Shown here one piece after another: positions 38,096 to 46,780 of a stretch of DNA of 64,000 bases. The notes under the pieces were generated by a model. That model made no database searches. It was not told the DNA's origin and saw only the letters and a list, made by a program, of their open reading frames with translations. Each line of letters starts with the position of its first letter. Position 1 is the stretch's first letter. The DNA is from Chloroflexota bacterium (GTDB taxonomy: Bacteria; Chloroflexota; Ktedonobacteria; Ktedonobacterales; Ktedonobacteraceae), in the NCBI GenBank assembly GCA_902810755.1, contig CADDYT010000007.1:1-64000 (forward strand). Reading direction: 5' to 3'. Made by a program: the position numbers and the translations under genes.

Positions 38096-40695
38096 TGCTT
38101 TCCCTCCTTCCTGTCTGCTCCTGGCCCTGCTGCTGGTGGGGTTCCATTGCTCGCTACCATGCTCATGGGTGAGAGGGCGGGAGGGGGCAACCCACGAGGC
38201 GGTTCGCGCCGTGATGCCTGGGCCAGGTCGGCCAGGTCGCGCGGGTCAGTGGTTGCCAGCCGGTGTTCCAGCGGGTTGGCCTCGATGGTGACGAGCAGAC
38301 GACTGCCCCCGGCGAGCAAGAGGGCTTCCGGCTTCTGCAAGGTGAGCAGGTGCTGCCGTTCGGCAGACGTGAGGCCGAAGCGCGTGGCCACCACCTGGGC
38401 CGAGGTGCGATCTTGCTTTTTGAGCATTTTGGTAGCGGCATTCCCTGCGATCACCGCCCCGTACTGGTTATCCACAAAGAGTTCGGGCGATTGCGTGATC
38501 GTGACCAGGCGCAGGTAGCGTTTGCGCGCCCGGCGAGCAAGATCGGCCAGGAACCTGCCGCCTTCGGGATGCTGGATGAGCGACCACGCTTCGTCGATGT
38601 AGAGGACGCGCGGGCGCAGGGAAGCCAGCACCTGCGTCCACATGAAGTCGGCGATCAGTAGGATGCCGATGGGCCGTAATTCGCCACTCATGTCGCGCAC
38701 ATCGAAGACGACAAAGCGATTGTCGAGTTTCACATCAGTCGGAGCAGAAAAGGTTCCGGCCAGCGAGCCTGCGACGTAGCGATAGAGCCGGTCGCACAGG
38801 CCAGATTCATCGTTGCCCGCCACTCCTGATGCCAGCACCTCGTACAGATCACGCAAGACCGGCGGCGGATTCCCATGCGTGGTAGGATCGCTGGTGATCC
38901 CCCGACGGCGATAGGCTTCATAGGTGGCCCGATCCAGCAGGCCCTTTTCGCGCGTCGAGAGGGGGGTCACACCATTCGGCCCGCGATCCGCGAGCAGCAA
39001 GTCATAGAGGGCATGCAGCATCTGCACCTTCTCGGCCAGCCGGTCCCCACGTGCGTGGTCGGCCAGAGAGGTCGCAGGGGTGAGACCCGGCGGCAGCAGG
39101 TCGAAGGGATTGAGGTGCTGCGGCGAACCCGGTGCTAGTCGCACGAAGGTCCCGCCAAGTTCGGTGCAGAGCCGTTCGTATTCGCGTTCGGGGTCGATGA
39201 CCGCCACCTGGATGTCCTGGTAGCGCACCAGCAGTTCGCGCAAGATTTTGAGCTTGCAGGCATACGATTTGCCCGCTCCCGTCACCGCCCCGATGAAGCG
39301 ATGAGGATTATCCAGGTCGTCGGCCCAATCGTCGATGATGACCGGCTCGCCCGTCGCTGTTACGCCTTCCAGCACGCCACCGGCCATGATGAGACCGTTG
39401 GAGACAAAGGGGAAAGCGTACGCCACGCTCATGGTGTCCAGCGTCGTGGTGCGCCGGAGCACGTCCTGGCAACAGGGCTGCATCGTCTGGTAGGCCACCA
39501 GATGCTCAAAGGTAGTGGGGTGGGCCACCAGCAGCATCGTGCTGAGCAGGGCCAGCAGGCGCTCGGTGCGCTCATCCAGTTGGGCCTCCGTTCTGGCGTG
39601 CACCTGGATAGACAGGCCGACTTCGCAGAGCATCTCCTGGCGGCTGGCCAGTTGCAGCAAGAGGCGTTCTATGTCGGACGCTGCGACCTGCTCGTCTGGA
39701 TTGTCCACCCATCCCTGCTTTGTCGCCAGACGCTTCGAGGCCCGCAATTCGGCCTTGCGACGGCGGAATCTCCGCAGCATCACCGCCGGGTCGTGCATGT
39801 GGAGATGGATGCTGATGTCGAGGGCGTCGTCATGGGTCAGCAATGGCGTCAGAAAGCCCACTGCCACTTCACGCGGATAGCCCACTATCGCCAAGCTGCG
39901 CATATACTCCCCTTCGACGAACACATAGGTAGGCCGTTCCTCAATGGCCGAGGGGGCCACCAGCTCGGCCAGGTGACTCCAACCGGTCAGCCCCGGCCTG
40001 GCCTTGCCCTCTTCGCGCACCGGTTCACCAACGGCCAGTCTGCTCAGGTCGGGCACCCCTCCGCGCGCAGGTACCAGGCAGCTTGCCGCCAGGTGGGCCA
40101 GTTCGTCATCCTTGAGGCGATGCGCCGACAGGCCCATGTTGGTGAGGGCAGCCAGCGCGCGTTCGCACTGGATATCCAGATCATCCTGGAGTGCCTGCTC
40201 CAGGCGAAGCTTTCCTGCCTGCCTCCTTTTCCCGCTCAAGAAAGGCAGGGCAAAGAGTGGCTGACAGGGAGCAGTGGTGCTCACGATCAGGTAGCAGTGC
40301 GAGCGGTAGAGCGGGCGTGTGCCGCTGAGCCGTTCGAGATGGTCGGCATGGGCGGCGGCCAACTGCCGGTAGATGGGGGGTATTCCACGCTCGTGTGCCA
40401 GGCTGTCCAACTGCTGGATAGAGGCCGACAAGTCATAGGGGCGGCGACGGATGAGAATCTGCACGCTGCGGCCTGGTGGGATGGCCTTGAGCCACGCCTG
40501 ATAGCCCAGCACAAGCGCGGCCCGATCCTCTTCGGAGCGCAGGCTGAAGGCCGTGCCCTCCACCTCGATCACCGCGACTCCACGCCGCGCGGCCCTCCCT
40601 TCGACCAAGAGGATACCGTCCTGGATGGCAGCGAGCGGAACATGCTGCGTGGTGCTGCCCGCTGTGCGTTTCTCCCTGTCATAGCTGTTCTTCAT
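38092..40695 (-). CDS. VirB4/TraC-like conjugation ATPase
   Basis: The 867-residue protein starts at ATG 40695, overlapping the PrgI stop (ATGA), with aaaggaac upstream. The N-terminal half has the VirB4-type domain (SVQILIRRRPYDLSASIQQL; an extended coiled region near 350-400). The ATPase half carries Walker A GAVTGAGKSY near 473, a central AVIDPEREYERL, Walker B VLYIDEAWSL near 698, and VTITQSPELFVDN. VirB4 proteins power assembly and substrate transfer in type IV secretion. The order PrgI-VirB4 is standard in Gram-positive-type conjugation systems. Confidence 0.85.
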   Translation of the reverse strand: MKNSYDREKRTAGSTTQHVPLAAIQDGILLVEGRAARRGVAVIEVEGTAFSLRSEEDRAALVLGYQAWLKAIPPGRSVQILIRRRPYDLSASIQQLDSLAHERGIPPIYRQLAAAHADHLERLSGTRPLYRSHCYLIVSTTAPCQPLFALPFLSGKRRQAGKLRLEQALQDDLDIQCERALAALTNMGLSAHRLKDDELAHLAASCLVPARGGVPDLSRLAVGEPVREEGKARPGLTGWSHLAELVAPSAIEERPTYVFVEGEYMRSLAIVGYPREVAVGFLTPLLTHDDALDISIHLHMHDPAVMLRRFRRRKAELRASKRLATKQGWVDNPDEQVAASDIERLLLQLASRQEMLCEVGLSIQVHARTEAQLDERTERLLALLSTMLLVAHPTTFEHLVAYQTMQPCCQDVLRRTTTLDTMSVAYAFPFVSNGLIMAGGVLEGVTATGEPVIIDDWADDLDNPHRFIGAVTGAGKSYACKLKILRELLVRYQDIQVAVIDPEREYERLCTELGGTFVRLAPGSPQHLNPFDLLPPGLTPATSLADHARGDRLAEKVQMLHALYDLLLADRGPNGVTPLSTREKGLLDRATYEAYRRRGITSDPTTHGNPPPVLRDLYEVLASGVAGNDESGLCDRLYRYVAGSLAGTFSAPTDVKLDNRFVVFDVRDMSGELRPIGILLIADFMWTQVLASLRPRVLYIDEAWSLIQHPEGGRFLADLARRARKRYLRLVTITQSPELFVDNQYGAVIAGNAATKMLKKQDRTSAQVVATRFGLTSAERQHLLTLQKPEALLLAGGSRLLVTIEANPLEHRLATTDPRDLADLAQASRREPPRGLPPPALSPMSMVASNGTPPAAGPGADRKEGKQ

Positions 40696-41084
40696 ACGAG
40701 CTGTTCCTTTGCGGCTTTCTCTGCGTCTCGGCTGGGTCTCCTGCGCCAGAGCAAAAGTTTCGGACGTGCTAGATAGCATGCGATAACGAGCAACCAGCTT
40801 TCTAGCGAACGGCCCTGCACTTGGCCGAAGGTCAAGAGCAGCACGCCGATGGCCAGGAAGAATACCATCCCTCCATGCAGGATGGCTCCCAGGGGCGGCA
40901 GCCAACGCACCAGCATGGCCGTGTGTGTCCAGAGCGTGGCGCAGAGGCTTCCGCCCACCAGCAGCCAGAGCAATTGGCGCGAGGAGAGGGAGAACGTCCC
41001 CAGCGATACTACGGTATCAGCGGTTGTCAGATGGGTGGGAACCGTATGCACCGGTGCGAGGGTCTGCGAATGAGGGTCTTGCAT
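40692..41084 (-). CDS. PrgI-family (VirB3-like) membrane protein
   Basis: The 130-residue protein has two membrane spans (residues about 55-77 and 85-105), between a polar N-terminus and a basic C-terminus (CYLARPKLLLWRRRPS). This resembles PrgI-type proteins encoded just before VirB4 in conjugative elements. It is coupled to the VirB4-like gene by a 4 bp overlap. Its translation start is immediately preceded by a nine-copy GGAA tract, which supplies the ribosome site. Confidence 0.7.
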   Translation of the reverse strand: MQDPHSQTLAPVHTVPTHLTTADTVVSLGTFSLSSRQLLWLLVGGSLCATLWTHTAMLVRWLPPLGAILHGGMVFFLAIGVLLLTFGQVQGRSLESWLLVIACYLARPKLLLWRRRPSRDAEKAAKEQLV

Positions 41085-41092
41085 GCCGTGCT

Positions 41093-41128
41093 TTCCTTCC
41101 TTCCTTCCTTCCTTCCTTCCTTCCTTCC
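41093..41128 (-). repeat. (GGAA)9 tetranucleotide tract at the PrgI ribosome site
   Basis: Nine perfect TTCC units on the plus strand (GGAA on the coding strand) are followed by two TTTC units. The tract ends 8 bp before the PrgI start codon, so it provides a run of overlapping Shine-Dalgarno-like sequences. Slippage in such a tract would change leader length and possibly translation efficiency. It is the only long simple repeat I noticed in the window. Confidence 0.85.
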
Positions 41129-41155
41129 TTTCTTTCTGGTCGCGTCTCGCTCGCT

Positions 41156-41395
41156 CTATCGTCCTGCGCCCCCGGCAGCCGTGTTAATCAGGCCGGCGAT
41201 GCTGGGGGCCAGCAGTGCGACGGCTAGCCCAATCATGGCCGCATACAACCAGAATTTGGCCGACTGCAAGCGCCGCTCATTCTCGCCGGCGAACATATAC
41301 AGGAAGGCAGCCCAGCACAGGGCGAAAATGGAGGCTGTCAGGATGAAGCCGAAGAGATCATTGGTTAAATTGGCAAAAAATTGCTGAATGGTCAT
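41156..41395 (-). CDS. VirB2/pilin-like small membrane protein
   Basis: The 79-residue protein has two hydrophobic helices (about residues 13-35 and 46-70) joined by a polar loop with basic residues (GENERRLQSAKFW), and it ends in Gly/Ala. Size, topology and position directly before PrgI and VirB4 match the VirB2/TrbC-like subunit of type IV secretion channels. No cleavable signal sequence is obvious. A ribosome site (aaggag) precedes ATG 41395. Confidence 0.65.
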   Translation of the reverse strand: MTIQQFFANLTNDLFGFILTASIFALCWAAFLYMFAGENERRLQSAKFWLYAAMIGLAVALLAPSIAGLINTAAGGAGR

Positions 41396-41444
41396 GGAAC
41401 AACTCCTTGTGTGTGTTGCGAGTTTCCTTTGCTTTCCTTATCGC

Positions 41445-42224
41445 TCATGCCGTCGGTGTCGGTGCCGATGGCAAGGCTGGTCGGATATAGCCCCAGACGA
41501 GGTAGCCCGGCCACGCACTGGCATCAACGGTGAGGTCGGGCAGTAAGGGCATGGTGGTATACGGTGAGACGCTGTTGGCGTTGGCAAACGTCACCGCACC
41601 GGCCTGATTGCCCTGCGGCGGCATCACTGACACCACGATGGCGACATGACCGATACTGCTATCAGCAAAGACCATCACATCGCCCGGCTCCGGCATCCCA
41701 CGTTGCCCCGGTGGAGCCGCCGCTGAGGGAATTTCCTGCCAGCCTGGCTTATCCTGATAGACGGCCCACAGGTCGAAGGCATTGGCCGTCCAGCGCATGG
41801 GGTAGATGGGCCCATAGGCTCCGCGCACGAAGCTGACACACTGGTAGTTCCCGTTGGCCCAGGCCGCACAACCCGGACAGACCGTATTGCCATAGGCGAT
41901 CACGCGCTGTGGGAAGCTACTGTTGTACCAGGTGTAGTAGCAATCGGGATAGGCAATGATGCCTCCACAGGCCGGATTGACATACAATGCATCGGCCATC
42001 TGGCGTGCTAAAGCAACCACTGCTGCCGCGATCTGATTGGGGGGCGGCAGGCAACTCCCCGTCTGCGCAGTGGGCGTGGACAGGCACGTGTCCAGGCTCG
42101 CACGCGCTCCACTGCCCGTCGTCGGCAGGGAAACCACTACCCCCACCAGCAGGCTCACCAGCAGAAGCAGGCTGAGGACACCTGCTACCGGTCCTGCCCC
42201 CAGCCAGCCGATCCACTTGAACAC
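41445..42224 (-). CDS. CHAP-domain cell-wall hydrolase of the conjugation apparatus
   Basis: The 259-residue protein starts best at GTG 42224, with aaaggag 8 bp upstream. One membrane span (residues about 10-32) is followed by an extracellular part. The C-terminal CHAP domain contains YQCVSFVRGAYG (catalytic Cys) and GDVMVFADSSIGHVAIVVSV (catalytic His). Such enzymes cut peptidoglycan amide or peptide bonds to let the transfer channel through the wall. It lies between the VirB6-like and VirB2-like genes. An upstream TTG start is possible but has a poorer ribosome site. Confidence 0.75.
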   Translation of the reverse strand: MFKWIGWLGAGPVAGVLSLLLLVSLLVGVVVSLPTTGSGARASLDTCLSTPTAQTGSCLPPPNQIAAAVVALARQMADALYVNPACGGIIAYPDCYYTWYNSSFPQRVIAYGNTVCPGCAAWANGNYQCVSFVRGAYGPIYPMRWTANAFDLWAVYQDKPGWQEIPSAAAPPGQRGMPEPGDVMVFADSSIGHVAIVVSVMPPQGNQAGAVTFANANSVSPYTTMPLLPDLTVDASAWPGYLVWGYIRPALPSAPTPTA

Positions 42225-42252
42225 GCTTGCTTCACTCCTTTCCTGTTTGTCC

Positions 42253-43509
42253 TCATGCAACCAGGAGCGCCAGCACCTCGCCAGCGCCTTCCAGGGTTTC
42301 CATTGTGGCCGTGCTTACCTCACGGGTCACATGACGGGCGGCGTAGGTCGAGAGCATGGTGGGGATGCGCAGGGCCAGATACAAGAGCATGATGAGCAAG
42401 ATGCTCTCGACAATGGGCGTGGCATCCTGCACATTGGCAAACAGGTCAGTGGTGGGCGCGGAAAGCGCGATGAGCAATGCGCCTCCCAGGGCCAGCGCGG
42501 CCACCTGCACGAACTGTATGAACACCGCCAGGCTGAATTGCTGCATCCACAGTCGTCCCCAGCCGCTGGTCAAGGGCAGGCCGAAGCAGAACAGGCCCAG
42601 CGGGGCCAGCGCCCCCAGCAGGCCGACCCAGGCCAGCCGCAGGCCCATCTGCCCGATGAGCAGAATCGCCATCACGGTGGCCGCCAGCAGGAAGAGCAGC
42701 ACCAGCGGCGGGTTGCCGGTGGGGGTGGTGGGACTGGTCAGGGTGTCAATCTGCGCCGCCAGCGTCTCGATGTGTGCCACCTGCAAGGCCCCCTGGCAGA
42801 GCAAGTTATTCAGGTCGATGGCCACCTGCACGATGGCCGGAGCCAGTCCTGCCGCCAGCGCCGTCAGCACCAGGCGGGGAATGAGTTGCGCGAGGCCCAC
42901 TACGCGCCAGCCGGCCTGCTGGCCCAGGCTGATTGCCAATCCACCCAGCACGAGCAGCAAGGCCAGCGCCGAGGCGGCCACCGTCTGCGCCCAGCGGGTG
43001 AAGGGAGCAATGGCCCCATCCAGGGCCGAGGGCGCACAGGTCGAATACAGGCGAGAGAAGCACAGTGGCGTCTGCGTCAGGAAGTTGAAGGACAGGGGAG
43101 CCGAAGGCCCGCCGACAGGTCTGAACGCGGTGGCAAGGTTCGTCAGTAGCGTATCGCACAACGTTGTCAAGCTCTGAACTACCGGCGTCAGGATGGCCGA
43201 GAGGGTGGCCTGGGCCAGACAGGTCGTATCGAGCGGATTGCACAAGGCGGCGCGCTGCCCATTCTCAGGCATCTCTGCGGAAGCGAGTGCGTCGCCTGCT
43301 CCATAGCCGCTTTCGCCCCTGATCGACAGCCAGAGGGGGGTTGAACGAGACTGAGCAACCGAGGGCTGCCCTGTGTCTGGGTGAGCAAGGCGGACGGCTG
43401 ACGTCGCCAGGGCCGTCGGCGACCATCCCAGCAGCACGAGAGCGGTCAGCAGCGTCACCGCGAGACACAGGATGCGCCAGACAATTCGTATACATGGGTG
43501 GTGCATCAT
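42253..43509 (-). CDS. VirB6/TrbL-like polytopic membrane protein
   Basis: The 418-residue protein starts at ATG 43509 (agaaagga upstream). A signal-like N-terminal segment (residues about 8-35) is followed by a luminal or extracellular stretch with several Cys residues, then six or more hydrophobic helices from about residue 140 to 400. The layout fits the VirB6/TrbL component that forms part of the inner-membrane channel. A longer frame upstream overlaps the lipoprotein gene, is Pro/Arg-rich, and is therefore ignored. It sits in the middle of the type IV secretion cluster. Confidence 0.65.
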   Translation of the reverse strand: MMHHPCIRIVWRILCLAVTLLTALVLLGWSPTALATSAVRLAHPDTGQPSVAQSRSTPLWLSIRGESGYGAGDALASAEMPENGQRAALCNPLDTTCLAQATLSAILTPVVQSLTTLCDTLLTNLATAFRPVGGPSAPLSFNFLTQTPLCFSRLYSTCAPSALDGAIAPFTRWAQTVAASALALLLVLGGLAISLGQQAGWRVVGLAQLIPRLVLTALAAGLAPAIVQVAIDLNNLLCQGALQVAHIETLAAQIDTLTSPTTPTGNPPLVLLFLLAATVMAILLIGQMGLRLAWVGLLGALAPLGLFCFGLPLTSGWGRLWMQQFSLAVFIQFVQVAALALGGALLIALSAPTTDLFANVQDATPIVESILLIMLLYLALRIPTMLSTYAARHVTREVSTATMETLEGAGEVLALLVA

Positions 43510-43522
43510 ACCGATTTCCTTT

Positions 43523-44557
43523 CTAAGCGGGCGTGGGGGGGCAGCCTTGAGCCAGGTGAGTGACCTGTGCATCAAGCTGCCGACTTTGCTGCTGCGCCTG
43601 CTGCATGGCCTGTTCGTCTGCCTGATACGACGCCTGAAGCTGTGCGGCCAGCGTCGAGGCGGGGGCAATGGCCCGGCGTTCGTCCGCAGCGGACAGCAGC
43701 CAGGGCAACACCAGTCCGGCGATATGTGGGACAGGGCCGCGTTCGGCTCGCTGCCACGCCTGCTGGAAATGAGCCAGGGCCGAAAGCAGTCCATCGCTGG
43801 AAGAAGGATCTGGCAAGGTGAACCAGGATGCATCCAGGGGCATGTAGGCAGCGACCAGCGCACAGCGCGTCTGTGGGGCTGCCTGCTGTATCTGCTCCAC
43901 CTGCGCCTGCTGAGTGCGTACCGCCTGCTGGGTCGTGGCCAGGGCGACTGCATTGGGGTCATGCCAGTCGCGTTCGCGCTGGCGTTCCTGCTGCACCACA
44001 GCCAGCCAGGCGCGTGCCTGTTCGTAGGCGTTGAAGGCCGCGACCAGTTGCCCTTGCTGGACGGCGGTTACGGCTACCCACCGCTGCTGCACCGTTTGGC
44101 CACTGGACGGGTCAAGGACGGTGAGGGTGAGCATGTGTTCATCGCCTGAGAGCGTTCCCGACAGGTGTTGGGAGAGTAAACCTGAACCGATGGTGATGGT
44201 GACCGTTTGCCCGTTGAGCGTCCCCTGGTAGGCTGCCCCATAGCTTGCGGGCTGTGTGGCAGAGGGCAAGCTGACCTGAGCATACGAGAGGCCGCTGTAC
44301 TGGCCGGAGAGTTGTCCGTTCTGCTCATGCCAGCTCAGCGTCTCGAAATGCTGCGCATCCGTCCACACGTAGCCCCAGGGGGGCGCTGCACCCCCGCAGG
44401 CCGAGAGCAAAGCCAGCAGAGCGAGCAGGGTCAGCACGTGCAGACAGAGGGCAGCCTGCAACCAGCCACCTCTCCCGCTCCTGTGCCGCTTTTCCCCCTC
44501 TCGCTCCCGTTCCCGTTCCCGCTCCCGCAAGCGGGAGCAATATCCACTGATGGGCAT
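43523..44557 (-). CDS. conjugation-cluster lipoprotein
   Basis: The 344-residue protein starts at ATG 44557 (gaaaggag upstream). Its N-terminus contains an alternating Arg-Glu run encoded by near-repeats of a 6 bp unit, then a hydrophobic segment ending in a lipobox LLSAC near residue 53. The cytoplasmic leader is unusually long for a lipoprotein, so an internal start is possible. The mature part has a beta-rich domain (GYVWTDAQHFETLSW, GTLNGQTVTITIGSG) and a Gln-rich coiled-coil half (QQAVRTQQAQVEQIQQ, QQAQQQSRQLDAQVTHL). It may be a surface or channel-associated subunit. No family is recognised. Confidence 0.65.
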   Translation of the reverse strand: MPISGYCSRLREREREREREGEKRHRSGRGGWLQAALCLHVLTLLALLALLSACGGAAPPWGYVWTDAQHFETLSWHEQNGQLSGQYSGLSYAQVSLPSATQPASYGAAYQGTLNGQTVTITIGSGLLSQHLSGTLSGDEHMLTLTVLDPSSGQTVQQRWVAVTAVQQGQLVAAFNAYEQARAWLAVVQQERQRERDWHDPNAVALATTQQAVRTQQAQVEQIQQAAPQTRCALVAAYMPLDASWFTLPDPSSSDGLLSALAHFQQAWQRAERGPVPHIAGLVLPWLLSAADERRAIAPASTLAAQLQASYQADEQAMQQAQQQSRQLDAQVTHLAQGCPPTPA

Positions 44558-44798
44558 ACTCGCTCCTTTCCTCTTCTTGTTGTCGGCCAGCACGCTGTAG
44601 CTGGCAAGGCTCAGGAGCCAGTGTAGCCGGAGCAAGGCTCAAGAGAGAACGACATTGCTGAACATTTGCTGAACATCCACTGAACATTTCCTCACGCGCA
44701 CCACACAGAGGAGCCGGAGGAAGAGAGAGGGCGAGGAAAAAGAGCAGGGAATGGGCGAGCAAAACAGGCAAACGGTCACCATCACCATCGGTTCAGGT

Positions 44799-46601
44799 TT
44801 ACACGCGATACCAGGTGAAGATCGCTAGCTGCTGGCTCTGGCTCTCGATCCACTTCACCCCTGCCCCCGCTGCTAGCGATGGCGAGGATGAGGATGATGG
44901 GCTGACCGCAGTGTTCGTTGCCGTCTGGCCGGTTGGGCCTGCATAGGCATCCTGCGCCTGGATTGCCAGATCCCTGAGCAAAGCGAGCGCCCCTGATTGC
45001 GCCAAGTGCGTGTCGTCCATGCGGATGAGTTGCAGGGCATCCTGTCGCACGTTAGAGAGTGAGTCACCCACCGCATTCATAGCGATGCGCAGTTGGAGCG
45101 CCTCTTGTCGTTGTGCGGCGGTCGCGCCGAGCGCCGCGCGGACGCCCTCGAGGTGGATATCCGTGTGCAGGACATAGCCCGGCGATTGCGCAGGAGAGAC
45201 TGTCAGCAGGCCGACGCGGGTGAACGGTGTGGGTGTTGGCAGGAGAGTGCCAGGTGGCACATCGGCTTGCACATTGGGGCTGCCGTCCAGATACAGCAGG
45301 ATGCCAATGAGGCGCTGGCGCAATTCGCTCAACTGGTGGCGCTGCCAGTCCGCTTGCAGGCCGGATGCGATCTTCGCCACCTGCTGCGTGTTGCGCGCGA
45401 GCCAATACATGAGACCCCCTTTGATGCCCAGGGCGGCAAGCTGGGGATCGGCAGCTAACAGGTGGCGCAGGTGATCGAGCAGGCTGTAATGGTTGGGGTC
45501 GCCCGGCGTGGGTGTGGTGCTGATGCTAGCTGCATAGACCCAGGCTGAGGACGGTTGCAGGGGGGCCATGCTCGTGTTTTCCTGCGTGATGAGGAAACGA
45601 GAGGACGTCACGAGCAGATTGCTGTGCTGCGGCGCAACGGAAAAGAGTGAGACGGTGCCGGTGTCAGGACTGTTGCCAGCAGGTGGCGTGGAAGCTGACA
45701 CTGGCGCTGCTGTCCAGGCCAGGCGGCCTAGCGGCGTCCAGACGGCTTCGCTGCCGGAAGAGCCGGTCATCCAGGCAACATAGCTCGTGCCTGTCGGCGG
45801 CCTGGGAACACCGCTCAGACGAATAGCGACCTCATCATTCATGCCCGCCGCGCTGTTGCCCTGAAACTGACCGCTACTAAGAAAGGCAATGGTGCCAGCG
45901 GCGGTTCCGCTTGCCGCCGACTTCGGTCGGGGCGTGGGAACACCCTGGGAAAGCAAAGCCAGCGCAGCAGGCCAGGTCAGCACGAGCAGTGCTGCTAGCA
46001 CCAGGACGCTGGCGATGATGCGCCAGAGGAACGTGGGGGAACGTCGGTGAGGGACGGCAGGTCGGCGGCGCTGGTCTGCTAAGAGCGCCTGGGGGTCAGG
46101 GGTTCCCCCAGGCTTTGGCGGCTCGACTGGGGCCGAGGGCGCAAGGGCAGCAGGAGCAGGGGCAGATGCCGGTTCGACCGCAGGAAGGTAGCTGCTGCTG
46201 GCCTGGTCGTGGCGGGCATGCCTCTCTTCTGCTGCTGGCCCAGCCTCATGTGCCGAAGCAGTCTCACGCTCGTCCTCTCTTCGTGCCTCGAAGAAGCCCA
46301 GTTCGGCGAGGGAGAGGCCAAAGAGGGCGCTCAATTTGCCACGATGATAGGGGCCGGGCGTGGCCGTGCCGCGTTCCCATCTACTGACGGTTTGCGGGGT
46401 GGTGCCGATGAGATCGGCCAACTGCTGTTGTGTCCAGCCCCGACTCAGGCGGGCCTGCATCAGCAGCAAGGGAAACGGCTGCTGGCCTGATGATGAATGC
46501 AGGTGGGGCTGCTGGCTCGGATTCGTCGGACTGGCGCTGTCCTGCCGTGCTGACGATGCTGGGCCAGTCGAATCAAGGGGCTGATGAGTAGGCGGCTGCA
46601 C
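44799..46601 (-). CDS. membrane-anchored XRE-family protein with large extracytoplasmic domain
   Basis: The 600-residue protein starts at GTG 46601 (gaggag upstream). Residues about 45-105 form a Cro/XRE helix-turn-helix (LSRGWTQQQLADLIGTTPQTVSRWERGTA). A Pro/Ala-rich linker leads to one membrane span (IIASVLVLAALLVLTWPAAL near 190-215). The remaining 380 residues would be outside. They include an anti-sigma-factor-like stretch (YVAWMTGSSGSEAVWTPLGR, near 280) and a helical region. The layout resembles RodZ or membrane-bound transcription factors that pass an external signal to DNA. It follows the conjugation cluster on the same strand, with a perfect 12 bp inverted repeat upstream of its start. 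Confidence 0.75.
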   Translation of the reverse strand: MQPPTHQPLDSTGPASSARQDSASPTNPSQQPHLHSSSGQQPFPLLLMQARLSRGWTQQQLADLIGTTPQTVSRWERGTATPGPYHRGKLSALFGLSLAELGFFEARREDERETASAHEAGPAAEERHARHDQASSSYLPAVEPASAPAPAALAPSAPVEPPKPGGTPDPQALLADQRRRPAVPHRRSPTFLWRIIASVLVLAALLVLTWPAALALLSQGVPTPRPKSAASGTAAGTIAFLSSGQFQGNSAAGMNDEVAIRLSGVPRPPTGTSYVAWMTGSSGSEAVWTPLGRLAWTAAPVSASTPPAGNSPDTGTVSLFSVAPQHSNLLVTSSRFLITQENTSMAPLQPSSAWVYAASISTTPTPGDPNHYSLLDHLRHLLAADPQLAALGIKGGLMYWLARNTQQVAKIASGLQADWQRHQLSELRQRLIGILLYLDGSPNVQADVPPGTLLPTPTPFTRVGLLTVSPAQSPGYVLHTDIHLEGVRAALGATAAQRQEALQLRIAMNAVGDSLSNVRQDALQLIRMDDTHLAQSGALALLRDLAIQAQDAYAGPTGQTATNTAVSPSSSSSPSLAAGAGVKWIESQSQQLAIFTWYRV

Positions 46602-46666
46602 GGTTTCTCCTCAGTTTCCACGACTCAGCCTGATTGGTCGGCTCGCTTGCTTGCTGGCGCTGCCAG

Positions 46667-46710
46667 GTCAGGCGACACGGCCCCTCTCTTGATGCGGAGT
46701 GTCGCCTGAC
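46667..46710. promoter_or_regulatory. perfect 12-bp inverted repeat upstream of the membrane XRE gene
   Basis: GTCAGGCGACAC at 46667-46678 pairs exactly with GTGTCGCCTGAC at 46699-46710, leaving a 20 bp loop. It lies 66 bp before the XRE start and 71 bp after the stop of the alpha/beta hydrolase gene on the same strand. There is no T-run on either side, so an operator or an mRNA stem is more likely than an intrinsic terminator. Confidence 0.6.
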
Positions 46711-46780
46711 AGACGCTCTGCTTGCGCAGGGGCTTGCTCGCAGCCTCTGGCCTGGAGCGCTCTATCCTATCACCAACAAC

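Noticed and set aside
39301..40776. Plus-strand 491-codon frame inside the VirB4-like gene
   Set aside because: The sense frame has clear Walker motifs; this one is a long GC-driven antisense frame rich in His, Gln and Arg.
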